Shown piece by piece: positions 10,101 through 15,402 of a stretch of DNA of 50,224 bases. The stretch is from an uncultured Treponema sp. Its GTDB lineage: Bacteria > Spirochaetota > Spirochaetia > Treponematales > Treponemataceae. Both the position numbers and the translations under genes were made by a program. The notes under the pieces are model-generated. The model ran no database searches. It was given only the letters and a program-made list of their open reading frames with translations, and was not told the DNA's origin. Each line of letters begins with the position of its first letter. Position 1 is the stretch's first letter. The stretch spans positions 1-50,224 of the forward strand of contig ONHK01000016.1 in NCBI GenBank assembly GCA_900317625.1. The letters run 5' to 3'.

Positions 10101-11665
10101 CCGTTATAGGTACGGCTCATGTAATCCGCGAATTTTTCAAAGATTTTCTTTTTGTCTTCCGCAGCCATTTCTCCGGCTTTGTTTTTTAGAAAATCCTCAA
10201 ATCCATAGGCGAATGCCTCCGCACTTGTGTCTGTGTGTCCATCCTGGAATGTATAAATGCTGTTCTGCCAGTCACTGTTCTTTACCTGGAAGGCTTCTTC
10301 CGCATTTTGTTTTAGTTCACCTATAAGCTGTGCTTGCCATATATGCGAAAGTTCATGACACCATGTTGAAAAATCCGCAGTTTTTCCAGCATAGATTACG
10401 GCTTTCACATTCTCGCCGAATCCGTTTACAGAAACTGCGCCGTTTATCTTTATGCCCTGTTGCTTTGCCGCGTTCTCTGCGTTTTTAATGTCGCCAAAGA
10501 TTCCGTCAGGGAATGTTTTCTCTACATATTCAGAAAATTCAATACCCTGGCTTTTTGCACCGGCTTCAAGAATTGCGATTGCAGCTGCCCTTTCTTTTTC
10601 TGAAAGACTCGGCATATTTTCCTTTATTTCGCGGGCAGCCTTTATTCTTGCAGCCTGATTGGAATCGATAACGAGTGTTGATGTTGTTTTGTTGACAAGT
10701 TCTGTTTTTGTAAGTATATTATCACTGCTGAAGCGTGGGTCGGGTTGACCGCGACCGTTGGTATTAGTTACCGAGTGAACAGTAGAAATGGTCTCTACCG
10801 CATCAGCAAGTTCCGTATATTCAATAGTATCTGTATATCTTGCAATTACAGCCTTATTGTTAGATTTCAAGGCATCATAAAATTCATCAGCTTTCTGTAC
10901 CACATCAAGCATATTGACAGTTTCAACTTTCTGATAAGCACTGCGGAATTTCTTGAAAATCTCAAAGCGTTCCTTTTGTTCCGCATACTCTGGAAAATCT
11001 TTTGTATAAATATCTTTGACATCTCCAAAACTCTGTAGTATATTATCTACTGAATCCAAGTAGTATGAGTCGGATGAAGTTCTGGCTTCCTTACTGTGCA
11101 CCTCAGCGAGATTAGTTCGCTGTTGTTCAGCAAGGACTTGGATTTTTTCTTTGTTTCCATAAATCATTTTTCCCTGCTGAATCCAGTGCATCCAGTCCAT
11201 GTTGTCACGGTTGAAAAGACCACGAATATCGGACACTTCATACCCTCTCTGCTTTTGATTAAAGAACACGCCCACAAGAAAGTTTTTTCCGTCCTTTTCT
11301 ATGTTTACAATGACATTCTGGGATTTATTCTTGTCACCGTACTCAAAGACTGCCACAGGTTTCTGCAAAGCTCCGGCAAGTCCCTGTATATCAAGTATTT
11401 CAAAAGGATGATTTCCCTGATTGGCTTTCATTCTAAGCCTTGAAGCGGCAAGCTCAATCCTGTGTTCAGCTGGAAAGCCGCAGTTTTGTAAGATTTCGCC
11501 TGGTTTTCCCAGGTTAAAAATATGAGAATCCGGAAGATTTCCGTTGCTGAATTTTTCAAGTTCCAAGTCAAAGGAATCTTTCTTCTGTTCAATATTTTCT
11601 GAAATATCTGCATTTGTTTTGAAAAAGGAATCTTCTTTCATAATTTCATATAACCCCAAATTCAT
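4181..11665 (-). CDS. Giant multi-domain 'polyvalent' protein of a conjugative element
   Basis: The open frame has 2494 residues. The start may be 11,665 or the in-frame ATG at 11,641; neither has a good Shine-Dalgarno. From the N-terminus I read a MuF-C-like module (~55-180), a zincin metallopeptidase-like segment with HELSH near 437 and a downstream SAEAFAYGFE, a phage-type barnase/EndoU-like (PBECR) module (~605-750, ending RRSLRGATLAKSI), an ADP-ribosyltransferase-like module (~758-955; YHGSGANFDKF, GYGTYVTD, NYVIFNDEDI), a second MuF-C module (~1000-1100), an EndoU-like region (~1555-1640), two tRNA-like in-frame inserts (~1660-1740), two ~57-residue repeats enclosing another PBECR-like domain (~1860-1970), an ArdC-N-like stretch (~2112-2172) and a helical C-terminus. 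Such proteins are thought to be carried with the DNA into the recipient. The domain names are from memory of the families and are only moderately certain. Confidence 0.8.
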   Translation of the reverse strand: MNLGLYEIMKEDSFFKTNADISENIEQKKDSFDLELEKFSNGNLPDSHIFNLGKPGEILQNCGFPAEHRIELAASRLRMKANQGNHPFEILDIQGLAGALQKPVAVFEYGDKNKSQNVIVNIEKDGKNFLVGVFFNQKQRGYEVSDIRGLFNRDNMDWMHWIQQGKMIYGNKEKIQVLAEQQRTNLAEVHSKEARTSSDSYYLDSVDNILQSFGDVKDIYTKDFPEYAEQKERFEIFKKFRSAYQKVETVNMLDVVQKADEFYDALKSNNKAVIARYTDTIEYTELADAVETISTVHSVTNTNGRGQPDPRFSSDNILTKTELVNKTTSTLVIDSNQAARIKAAREIKENMPSLSEKERAAAIAILEAGAKSQGIEFSEYVEKTFPDGIFGDIKNAENAAKQQGIKINGAVSVNGFGENVKAVIYAGKTADFSTWCHELSHIWQAQLIGELKQNAEEAFQVKNSDWQNSIYTFQDGHTDTSAEAFAYGFEDFLKNKAGEMAAEDKKKIFEKFADYMSRTYNGVKQHIEINEKIASVYQKFVELDDNILVQAEKAVQMEVSFSDYFDKTNSIFFELDSGDTTDVSDSILEGKPIKEISTKEFNYDGSNLKDFALNYIKNNPVENAKTKIGNIEISETGLRHSLSHTIYKNKLYAIPAIKDTLEKGTYLGVIKDFEGKRQNNYYFAAPITIDNDKNILFIRVKHVAGRDKALYIHDIFTLDEIKKVTPYSGEPNATRRSLRGATLAKSIIQDYEKNNIIQNNPILFQTAYHGSGANFDKFNTSEYGLSGEGYMAFGYGTYVTDSETIAKDYASGHGKRKAGKRNFYTVEIPDENYLKWEKKVGIRTIKKIASGLENLGINNISYIRKDFQTLPLYAQLNYAIHNESMTNKGSGKDLYITVGTILHFPADKETSKFFKDMGFSGIQYPAGTVFGDRQNAVNYVIFNDEDIKIKEHFQFQKQEEDIAMKNSKNFESQKYWKNQFQQDNAETFKAIDDYLDKGIRPKNDEFIFEKVPEILKAANVSENEIVIKTSIINKAKNEHSLFNEEIKDSIKNIASPVLIFDSDKTTTENKKESFLCLTDTFAANGKPIAFSMNIDSDYKKNRSILTVNQITSIHDRTLIAKNGTDLIQKWTENGLCRYVDDKKISEWQLAAGVQFPLAVLHSDKNNIALTSNIVNGTDYKKIQTFSEFAEQQKNMEKEYQEEKEDLTVATYKFQSGETLEELLKSDNDFPSENALLDNLIDGNIRAVYRYATEEEQKVLRQFAAFRNDYDIDMKNLAVQTDCISRWIAAEHWNPEKQEFQKEYVNQGAIKDFPYKLPWEMKEIEAQVLKTKNEILDNGIESIQVNGGMSEAAMEAEIRSQEKEHHEVEEYNDGQFPLQVVAHTDFNYFNSDKISFKEYIVRTDASVVQDLIEKNADSFNETNTKLEENAIPCIIVRKSVNPEIPDQFLLSKYENNNLNKDEIAKQAGKFASKEIKIENTELVTQIKNVIDWNDKQNKTQTDIPELKIYHTLKEDDVKNLEVISDQEFSDIVDSIILNDYKNIPNAIRLPNLNEQLSEKLGLEKDSAFILKKNATHIRPDRKGGYGQAFDAEEYRRIPEILRNADFAVVDTVFQNFQIVFDDKNDGTKINKLVFNKDELGNYLVTLGKVDRESAFSEERNPIVAVGVAPTIQTLRTSASSTALRASTTMGNESIAQSKENASSLSKNYTKVAVGVEPTIWRAQKEHPIATMLRSSTTLATEETISQVTEKSINEEKIKMPDQPVYAAAKVGQVIEQRTQEAQSIVNPTRADRLSTISVPLNKEYNEDFTLSTEKNALEKQESINAERTKLQILEQEDKEQLAAIVMTARETIKDALEQNAESLVEIDFSKANYDKLFPRAIVQTPLETVKLGENQFEKLDAKDRKRFLLATFQTLATPDIVIDEEREGSHSHNYIKSFVFDEKTKTIQDVVVNINGENVSITAHPRDINNIVNKIKMPDQLVYAAAKVGQVIEQRVQNELGIVNPTRADRLSTISVPLNKEYNEDFALSTVKKLLETEKNMQNAAESELQQTEPGLQKKFDQLKEVLKSREEQDSQEIASTEEPKNKMQPRKSKSDIIRQAGKDLLEGVKKGIAPFFNTEDDFQRIIMHPQAIINASNGLPFSGESQLLAQIYHKQHEMEGEIVTSIAGAKAAGTIVLNTKENLQKNFALTDTSLLAEKNTVVRTRYFMPESCKEPDKIYAHTLQQQRPDKIRSYRDLIRHFENIPNGQKEITDIRIRIAHEHLKEIQSRFAIKEERTLSVDEIEERKNFLRNYFERLPADYRDTERSAFEDTFGIQLNSEKNLEINLQRKFKDIDFDELKKNTKKSIELENRKLSNFIEKNTMDNKKLASLFSNEYKSLAEEEKLTARNLKIEALGIKEPETFLGKYLAACNTNAEFITDKETVEEVKKNLVKKLEENFKLEKYDILKEIGQQAQSISNETTKQISFEKAHSNNKSLGKTLSPDKEISLIGMGK
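5578..5749 (-). repeat. Direct repeat copy A inside the giant gene
   Basis: About 172 bp, nearly identical to 6232-6403. It encodes a ~57-residue stretch beginning KMPDQ and running through VNPTRADRLSTISVPLNKEY. The two copies flank a PBECR-like domain, so recombination between them would delete it in frame (spacing 654 bp, a multiple of three). Confidence 0.9.
6232..6403 (-). repeat. Direct repeat copy B inside the giant gene
   Basis: Second copy of the repeat at 5578-5749, with scattered substitutions and one variable patch (around 6318-6338). It lies about 50 bp from the first tRNA-like element. Confidence 0.9.
6453..6544 (+). ncRNA. tRNA-like palindromic element 1, antisense to the giant gene
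   Basis: On the plus strand the ends pair as CCAAAGTTG (6454-6462) with CAACTTTGG (6535-6543). Inside are a D-arm-like hairpin (AUCGC, loop AACAUGGUA with GG, GCGAU), an anticodon-like arm (GUGUU, 7-nt loop CUUUUUG, AGCAC) and a perfect T-arm (GTAGG, TTCGACT, CCTAC). Linkers between the arms are longer than in normal tRNA and CG separates the T-stem from the acceptor, so it is tRNA-derived rather than a standard tRNA. On the minus strand it is read in frame as a 30-codon insert. Whether it is transcribed is unknown. Confidence 0.65.
6600..6688 (+). ncRNA. tRNA-like palindromic element 2, antisense to the giant gene
   Basis: A diverged partner of the element at 6453-6544. The ends pair over 10 bp (CCCATTGTTG with CAACAATGGG). 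The inner arms are CCUC/GAGG with a 9-nt loop, GCACU/AGUGU with the 7-nt loop UGUUCUG, and GTGGG/CCCAC. The T-loop (AGCAACG) and D-loop have lost the tRNA consensus, while several paired bases differ from element 1 in a compensating way. It is read in frame on the minus strand as 29 codons. Confidence 0.6.
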
Positions 11666-11990
11666 TTATCAAGAACTTAATATCTACTATTGATTTTTCT
11701 AGAATTTCGATTTCTTTATCAGAAGCTTTTTCAATATCTATATCTCTTATAATCCAAATTAAGTCATTTATAAGTCTTGCAGTATTCTGTTTGCGTATAA
11801 AATCTTGTTGTTCTCTATATAATTTCTTTAATTCTTCTGGAATACTAGAAATTTCATGAGAACTATCAGAAAGTGCTGGATTATTCTTTAGTAGATTCTG
11901 AATTTGCGTTAGTTGTATTGTAAGATTGTTATAAATTTCTTCCAGTTGGCTTAACTTCTCTTGTTTTTTCGCTATTTCTTGTAAACTCAT
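11646..11990 (-). CDS. Small coiled-coil protein
   Basis: A 114-residue, highly charged, helix-forming protein with heptad-like spacing of L, I and E; no membrane segment and no family that I recognise. GAGGAA lies 8 nt before the ATG. Its start overlaps the stop of the frameshifted small ORF upstream (ATGA) and its end overlaps the possible first codons of the giant gene by 20 bp, so it may be translationally coupled to the giant protein and act as its partner or chaperone. That role is only a guess from position. Confidence 0.6.
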   Translation of the reverse strand: MSLQEIAKKQEKLSQLEEIYNNLTIQLTQIQNLLKNNPALSDSSHEISSIPEELKKLYREQQDFIRKQNTARLINDLIWIIRDIDIEKASDKEIEILEKSIVDIKFLINEFGVI

Positions 11991-12192
11991 CTAAAAATTT
12001 CCTCTTTATATTCCTCAACAATTTCAAACAGTTCATCAATTTTTTCTCTTTCAAACCTAAGAAGTGTTTCGCATTTATATAGGTCTGAGCAGTTATTAAG
12101 TGTCAAAACGTCTTTACGCAGCTTGAAATGTCTGAAATTTCATTTAGCTTTCCGTTTATTTTTTCAAAGGTCTTTAAATCTATTTTGTTCAT
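11987..12192 (-). pseudogene. Small ORF split by a frameshift
   Basis: An ATG at 12,192 opens a 29-codon frame (MNKIDLKTFEKINGKLNEIS...) that stops at 12,103-12,105. From about 12,125 the -1 frame continues as a coherent charged peptide (KLRKDVLTLNN... to EEYKEEIFR) and stops in an ATGA overlap with the next gene. Joined, they make about 68 residues with uniform composition. It may be a true mutation, a sequencing error in the A/T-rich stretch, or programmed frameshifting. Confidence 0.5.
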
Positions 12193-12413
12193 TTTTTGCT
12201 CCCCATACATTCCGCAACTATTTCTTTCAGTTTTTCCTGCATTATGCAGAATGTTTTTTCAGGTATATCCTCTTTTAAAAAGGGAAGAAATATTGTGTTT
12301 ATTTTTGCCGTGTATAAATCTGGTCTTTCTATTGAGTTTTTCTTGTAACCTTCTGAAAAATCCTTTATTGTTTCCACGCTGCCATAAACTCTTATGCTTT
12401 GATGTAAAGTCAT
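12189..12413 (-). CDS. Small hypothetical protein
   Basis: This 74-residue protein starts with MTLHQSIRVYGSVETIKDF and has no family that I recognise. A good ribosome site (GGGGAAG) lies a few bases before the ATG, and the stop overlaps the next start (ATGA at 12,189-12,192), which supports it being translated. The first residues (HQSIRVYGSVETI) hint at a beta-strand followed by helices. It lies 15 bp downstream of parB in the same operon. Confidence 0.55.
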   Translation of the reverse strand: MTLHQSIRVYGSVETIKDFSEGYKKNSIERPDLYTAKINTIFLPFLKEDIPEKTFCIMQEKLKEIVAECMGSKK

Positions 12414-12428
12414 TTCTTCCCCTTTTTC

Positions 12429-13352
12429 TTAGTTCCAGGAGTCCCAATAATACTTTAAGAACTGTTCCCAGAATGAAAATTCCCTTTTTGTGTCTTCTTC
12501 TTCATGTTCTTTTTTCCACAGGTTCCAGAATTTATTAATGGAATTTGTTATTTTTTGGAAAGTTTTTGTTTTCTCGGAATTTTCTTTTTCCATAACGATG
12601 TCAGAGAATTTCTTTTCCCCGGAAATGATTTCTTCTTTTGTCTTTTCATCAGCATTTTCAAAACCTTCCCAGAATGGCTCGCCTTGAAGCTGAAAGTCAT
12701 TCTTTAGGGATTCCTGCTCTGTTTTCGTTTTTTGATGGCTTTCCTTTTTCAGCTGGGTTTCCTTGTCTGCCTGATTTATTGTTTTCTTGTGGTTGAATAC
12801 GGCTTGTTTTGTTTCCTCATCAGCATTCTTCAGGATATTTATTGCCTTTTTTACATTCCGTTCGCCCATGTTCAACGTTGAGGAGATATATTTTGCAAGG
12901 CTGCCCTCTTTGCTGCGTGGGTTTATCTGAATCATCTTTTCTATTGCAGCAAGTTTTTGCGCGTCGTCAAGATTTCTTCTGTCAAGCTGCAAACGGTAAG
13001 CATACATAAGGGCATCCATCCGGTTCTTGAATGTATGCTTATAAACAGGAACATCAAAAAAATCTGCTATCTGCAATGCGTGAAGTCTTGTCATTCCATC
13101 AATCACGATGGATTTATCTTCATCTTCAATATATGCGTAATGGACAGGCTGGCTTTCGTCATATCCGTTTTCAATAAAACTTTTTGCAAGATGATTGGCG
13201 GTCTCATCCGTATGCGAAAAGAGGTTTACAAATTCATCATCAAGGTGCGCTGCAAGTTCCTTTACGGTCATTCTTACTGAAAGTCTTGCTGTATTTGAAT
13301 TATTAAGATTCTGCTGCAAACTGTTTCTTGCAGCTGTCAAAGGTTTTGCCAT
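12429..13352 (-). CDS. parB: ParB-like partition protein
   Basis: A 307-residue protein with a ParB/Srx N-terminal fold (about 35-120; VIDGMTRLHALQIADFFDVPVY includes the GxxR-like nucleotide-binding motif, quoted in part) followed by a helix-turn-helix-like segment (~150-185, LAKYISSTLNMGERNVKKAINIL region) and a long charged C-terminus. ParB proteins bind parS sites and, with ParA, segregate or stabilise the element. The start overlaps the parA stop (TAATG), and AGGAAAGGGGG lies just upstream inside parA. A perfect palindrome in parA (13,419-13,442) is a candidate binding site. Confidence 0.85.
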   Translation of the reverse strand: MAKPLTAARNSLQQNLNNSNTARLSVRMTVKELAAHLDDEFVNLFSHTDETANHLAKSFIENGYDESQPVHYAYIEDEDKSIVIDGMTRLHALQIADFFDVPVYKHTFKNRMDALMYAYRLQLDRRNLDDAQKLAAIEKMIQINPRSKEGSLAKYISSTLNMGERNVKKAINILKNADEETKQAVFNHKKTINQADKETQLKKESHQKTKTEQESLKNDFQLQGEPFWEGFENADEKTKEEIISGEKKFSDIVMEKENSEKTKTFQKITNSINKFWNLWKKEHEEEDTKREFSFWEQFLKYYWDSWN

Positions 13353-14161
13353 TAGAAAGCCCCCTTTCCTGCAAGAACGATTTTTTCACCGGTTATCTCT
13401 TCACAGAGATTTATTATTGAAAAGTGCAACGTTGCACTTTTCTTGGATTTTCCAACAAATGTCTGGCGGTCAATTCTGTTCTTTGCCACTGTTGTCCATG
13501 GAATTCTTGTGGAAAGAATATTGGAGAATGTGCTTTCAAAAAGATTCTGATAATCTGTCTGTCCGCCAATCTGTTTTTCCTCAAAACGTTTGTTCCAGCC
13601 AACAAAAAGAAGTTTCCAGTTTTCATATACGCTTGTTTCTGTCTGGATTTTATTATTCAGGAATAAAGCTGTGTTGTAGTCAAACTGGCTTAAAAGTGTC
13701 GGAGTTATGATTATGTCGCTTGCCTCATAGAACATCATTGTTATGTTGTCGTAAGTCGGTGCTGTATCGATTATTATGTAGTCATATTTCTCATCAATCG
13801 AAATGTGTTCAGACGAGGCTTGTCTTGCACTTTTTACAAGAGATTTGAACCTGTTCTGGTTTATTGTTCTAAGGTCAACCAGATAAAGGCTTGAAGGAAT
13901 CAGGTCTATTCCTTTTGTGTTTGATGGAATCACATAGTCAAGAAGGTTTTCACCTTGCAAGGCTGCCGCAATGTGCTTTCTATTCTGCGGATCAAGCTCA
14001 TTCTTGTTTTCTGGAGTTAAAGTCCAGCTGGAAGAATTGTTGATGTCGCCATCAATAAAAAGAATCTTTTTTCCGGCTTTTGCCAGACAGTATGCGCAAA
14101 GCAATGCTGTTGTTGTTTTTGAAACCCCACCTTTAAGGCTTCCGAAAGTAATGATTTTCAT
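13352..14161 (-). CDS. parA: ParA-family partition ATPase
   Basis: A 269-residue protein from the ATG at 14,161, with AGGAG 5 nt upstream; a longer frame that runs back through the tRNA-like sequence is not credible. The deviant Walker A is KGGVSKTT (residues ~9-16; Ser replaces the usual Gly or Ala before Lys), then LFIDGDINNSSS (Walker A'), and YDYIIIDTAPT (Walker B). These ATPases move ParB-bound DNA on the nucleoid. It forms an operon with parB. The leader in front is unusually rich in hairpins and tRNA-like structures. Confidence 0.92.
   Translation of the reverse strand: MKIITFGSLKGGVSKTTTALLCAYCLAKAGKKILFIDGDINNSSSWTLTPENKNELDPQNRKHIAAALQGENLLDYVIPSNTKGIDLIPSSLYLVDLRTINQNRFKSLVKSARQASSEHISIDEKYDYIIIDTAPTYDNITMMFYEASDIIITPTLLSQFDYNTALFLNNKIQTETSVYENWKLLFVGWNKRFEEKQIGGQTDYQNLFESTFSNILSTRIPWTTVAKNRIDRQTFVGKSKKSATLHFSIINLCEEITGEKIVLAGKGAF
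13419..13442. promoter_or_regulatory. Perfect 24-bp palindrome inside parA, candidate parS
   Basis: The half-site GAAAAGTGCAAC is followed directly by its exact reverse complement, with no spacer. It lies in the 3' part of parA and codes for KSATLHFS. Its length and uninterrupted symmetry suit a dimeric DNA-binding protein such as ParB; a role as parS is inference. Confidence 0.5.
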
Positions 14162-14190
14162 ATCTGCTCCTATGAAAAATATTTTTATTT

Positions 14191-14206
14191 GCACAGAAAA
14201 CTGTGC
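14191..14206 (-). terminator. Hairpin between the tRNA-like gene and parA
   Basis: A 6-bp stem GCACAG/CTGTGC with a 4-nt loop lies 3 nt after the tRNA-like 3' end and is followed on the minus strand by an A/T-rich run (AAATAAAAATATTTTT). It could end the tRNA-like transcript or act as an attenuator in the parA leader. Confidence 0.5.
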
Positions 14207-14209
14207 TTT

Positions 14210-14283
14210 AGCGGAGGCAGGGCTTGAACCTGCACGTAACCGGAATACCGCCCGGTCAAGTCTGACCAATTGCTTCACTCCGC
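14210..14283 (-). tRNA. tRNA-like gene with a non-standard anticodon loop
   Basis: The RNA is 74 nt. The acceptor pairs over 6 bp (GCGGAG/CUCCGC), the T-arm is perfect (GCAGG, UUCAAGC, CCUGC) and the D-loop region keeps UUGGUC. The anticodon arm pairs as ACCGG/CCGGU but leaves an 8-nt loop (GCGGUAUU) with no U at the usual position 33, so the anticodon cannot be assigned. The D-stem is weak (about 3 bp) and CCA is not encoded. It may be a degenerate element-borne tRNA, an unusual four-base-anticodon type, or a tRNA-like regulator. Its position at the edge of the element also suits an integration-site remnant. Confidence 0.55.
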
Positions 14284-14286
14284 GAT

Positions 14287-14320
14287 AAAAACCTTGCCGT
14301 TGAAGGCAACAACAGCAAGG
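14287..14320 (-). terminator. Rho-independent terminator-like hairpin
   Basis: On the minus strand an 11-bp stem (CCTTGCTGTTG with its partner, one G-U pair) with a 7-nt loop is followed by TTTTT. It sits 3 nt before the tRNA-like gene, so a transcript from upstream would have to pass it. Confidence 0.65.
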
Positions 14321-14352
14321 AACATCTTGTAAATTGCGCTAAACAAGATGTT
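14321..14352 (-). other. Perfect 10-bp inverted repeat
   Basis: AACATCTTGT and its exact complement are separated by 12 nt. There is no U-run on either side. It is part of the run of structured sequences in front of parA. Confidence 0.6.
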
Positions 14353-14356
14353 TTGA

Positions 14357-14399
14357 TTTTTGTGTCAAGGAATCGAACCTTGAAAACCGAACACAAAAA
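14357..14399 (-). ncRNA. tRNA acceptor/T-arm 'minihelix'
   Basis: On the minus strand, UUUUUGUGU pairs with ACACAAAAA over 9 bp and encloses an 8-nt bulge (UCGGUUUU) and a perfect T-arm (CAAGG, UUCGAUU, CCUUG). It looks like a tRNA without its D and anticodon arms. It could be the 3' remnant of a tRNA used as an integration site. Confidence 0.5.
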
Positions 14400-14403
14400 A
14401 AAT

Positions 14404-14437
14404 AAGCCCTAATCAAAGAGCAGTAAGATTAGGGCTT
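14404..14437 (-). terminator. Terminator hairpin
   Basis: An 11-bp perfect stem (AAGCCCTAATC and its complement) with a 12-nt loop is followed on the minus strand by ATTTTTTTT. It would end transcripts coming leftward from the chromosomal genes. Confidence 0.75.
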
Positions 14438-14440
14438 AAA

Positions 14441-14646
14441 TAAAAATATGCTAAAATCTATATCTACTCTTGTAGGCTTTAAATCCACTTAGCAAAAGAA
14501 GATAAATAGATTAAAAGCGCAATTTGTTCGGGTAAGATATGATTTGAGACAATTATAAGAATGAAAAAAATTATTACTGGGGATTTAGTTGCTTTTCCAG
14601 TTCTACTGTCACATGGTTCAGGTTTTATAACCCCTTCCGGGTAATT
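14441..14646. other. Intergenic region at the element/chromosome junction
   Basis: About 200 bp of A/T-rich sequence between the terminator hairpin and the end of the first chromosomal gene. I see no gene; a 27-codon frame at 14,561-14,644 has no ribosome site. No clear direct repeat matching the tRNA-like sequences is visible. Confidence 0.6.
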
Positions 14647-15402
14647 TTATAGGATTATTTCTTCTTTTTTTAATGTAATTGGATTTGTAAACTGTAGACC
14701 AACCGCTTTGAATCGCATTTTTTCTGTTTTTTCAGAGTTCAGTTCAGAGAAATTATAAATTTTGTCACCAATAATGGGAAAATCAAGCCATGCAAGATGG
14801 CAGCGGACTTGATGTCTGTAACCAGATGAAATTCTACATTCAAATTTGTATGAAATTTCATTCTTTTCGATAAGTTTTATTTCCGTTGTGTATTCTTTTT
14901 GCTTTCCTATTTTTCTTAATGCGGCTTTTCCAGAATTTTCTGTTACAGGGCGAACAGATTTTAATCCTTCTCCGTAATTTCTAAAATATGAACTGACTCT
15001 TATGGTTTTTCCATGCTCCAGTTCTTCGTGTTTTTTATTATCTATGGGTGGAAAGCCAGTTTTTTCAGTTTTATTATTTTCTGGAGTTGAAACACATTCA
15101 GCAAGATAGGTTTTTATAAATTTTCCGGATTCTTGCTGAAGGATTAAGTCATCGTAAAAAAATTGAGATGTTGCAATCAACAAAAGACCTTCTGTTTGGG
15201 TGTCAATTCTGTGCAAAAGTCCATATTCAATCTGCTTTCTGCCGGAAACATTTTTTATTTCTGGAAATATGCTTACGGCTTGGCTAAGTGCGCTGATTTT
15301 ATCGTCTTGTAAAAGCGGCGCTGAAGGAATTCCCTGGGGTTTATAGATTACTAGAAACGGTTTTTCAAGTGTTGGTTCAGAAATTATTTTGATTTTTTGC
15401 AT
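14647..15402 (-). CDS. RluA-family pseudouridine synthase
   Basis: This 251-residue protein has the RluA catalytic motif HRIDTQTEG with the catalytic Asp at residue 67 and a later RISSGYRHQVRCHLAWLDFPIIGD block (quoted in part) that matches the conserved RTHQIRVH motif. It lacks an S4 domain. The enzymes isomerise specific uridines in rRNA or tRNA; the target cannot be named. The start overlaps the end of the RluD-like gene by 19 bp, so the two are co-transcribed. HRID, instead of HRLD, and divergent flanks suggest a lineage-specific paralogue. Confidence 0.88.
   Translation of the reverse strand: MQKIKIISEPTLEKPFLVIYKPQGIPSAPLLQDDKISALSQAVSIFPEIKNVSGRKQIEYGLLHRIDTQTEGLLLIATSQFFYDDLILQQESGKFIKTYLAECVSTPENNKTEKTGFPPIDNKKHEELEHGKTIRVSSYFRNYGEGLKSVRPVTENSGKAALRKIGKQKEYTTEIKLIEKNEISYKFECRISSGYRHQVRCHLAWLDFPIIGDKIYNFSELNSEKTEKMRFKAVGLQFTNPITLKKEEIIL

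Larger units (their letters stand above)
1..14440. mobile_element. Right end of a conjugative (ICE or plasmid-derived) element
   Basis: All genes here run on the minus strand and encode typical conjugative-element functions: ParA/ParB partition, a replication-initiator-like protein, a giant polyvalent protein, TrbB/VirB11 and TrbC/VirB2. Small genes overlap by ATGA or a few bases, as in a long operon. Chromosomal housekeeping genes start at 14,647, so the junction is probably between about 14,285 and 14,646, where tRNA-like and hairpin sequences lie. The element continues past the left edge. No integrase, relaxase or direct-repeat attachment site can be seen, so the exact end and the type (ICE or integrated plasmid) are inferred. 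Confidence 0.75.

Noticed and set aside
14162..14278. Extension of parA upstream to 14,278
   Set aside because: The added residues come from the tRNA-like gene and hairpin; the ATG at 14,161 has a good Shine-Dalgarno and the correct family start.
13971..14288. Plus-strand frame through the tRNA-like sequence with a peptide resembling common tRNA mistranslations
   Set aside because: It runs opposite to parA and reads the tRNA-like gene backwards; peptides such as AEAGLEPAR are typical artefacts of translating tRNA genes.
14561..14644. A 27-codon plus-strand frame beginning MKKIITGDLVAFPV
   Set aside because: No ribosome site, no promoter, and it lies in junction sequence; too short to support.
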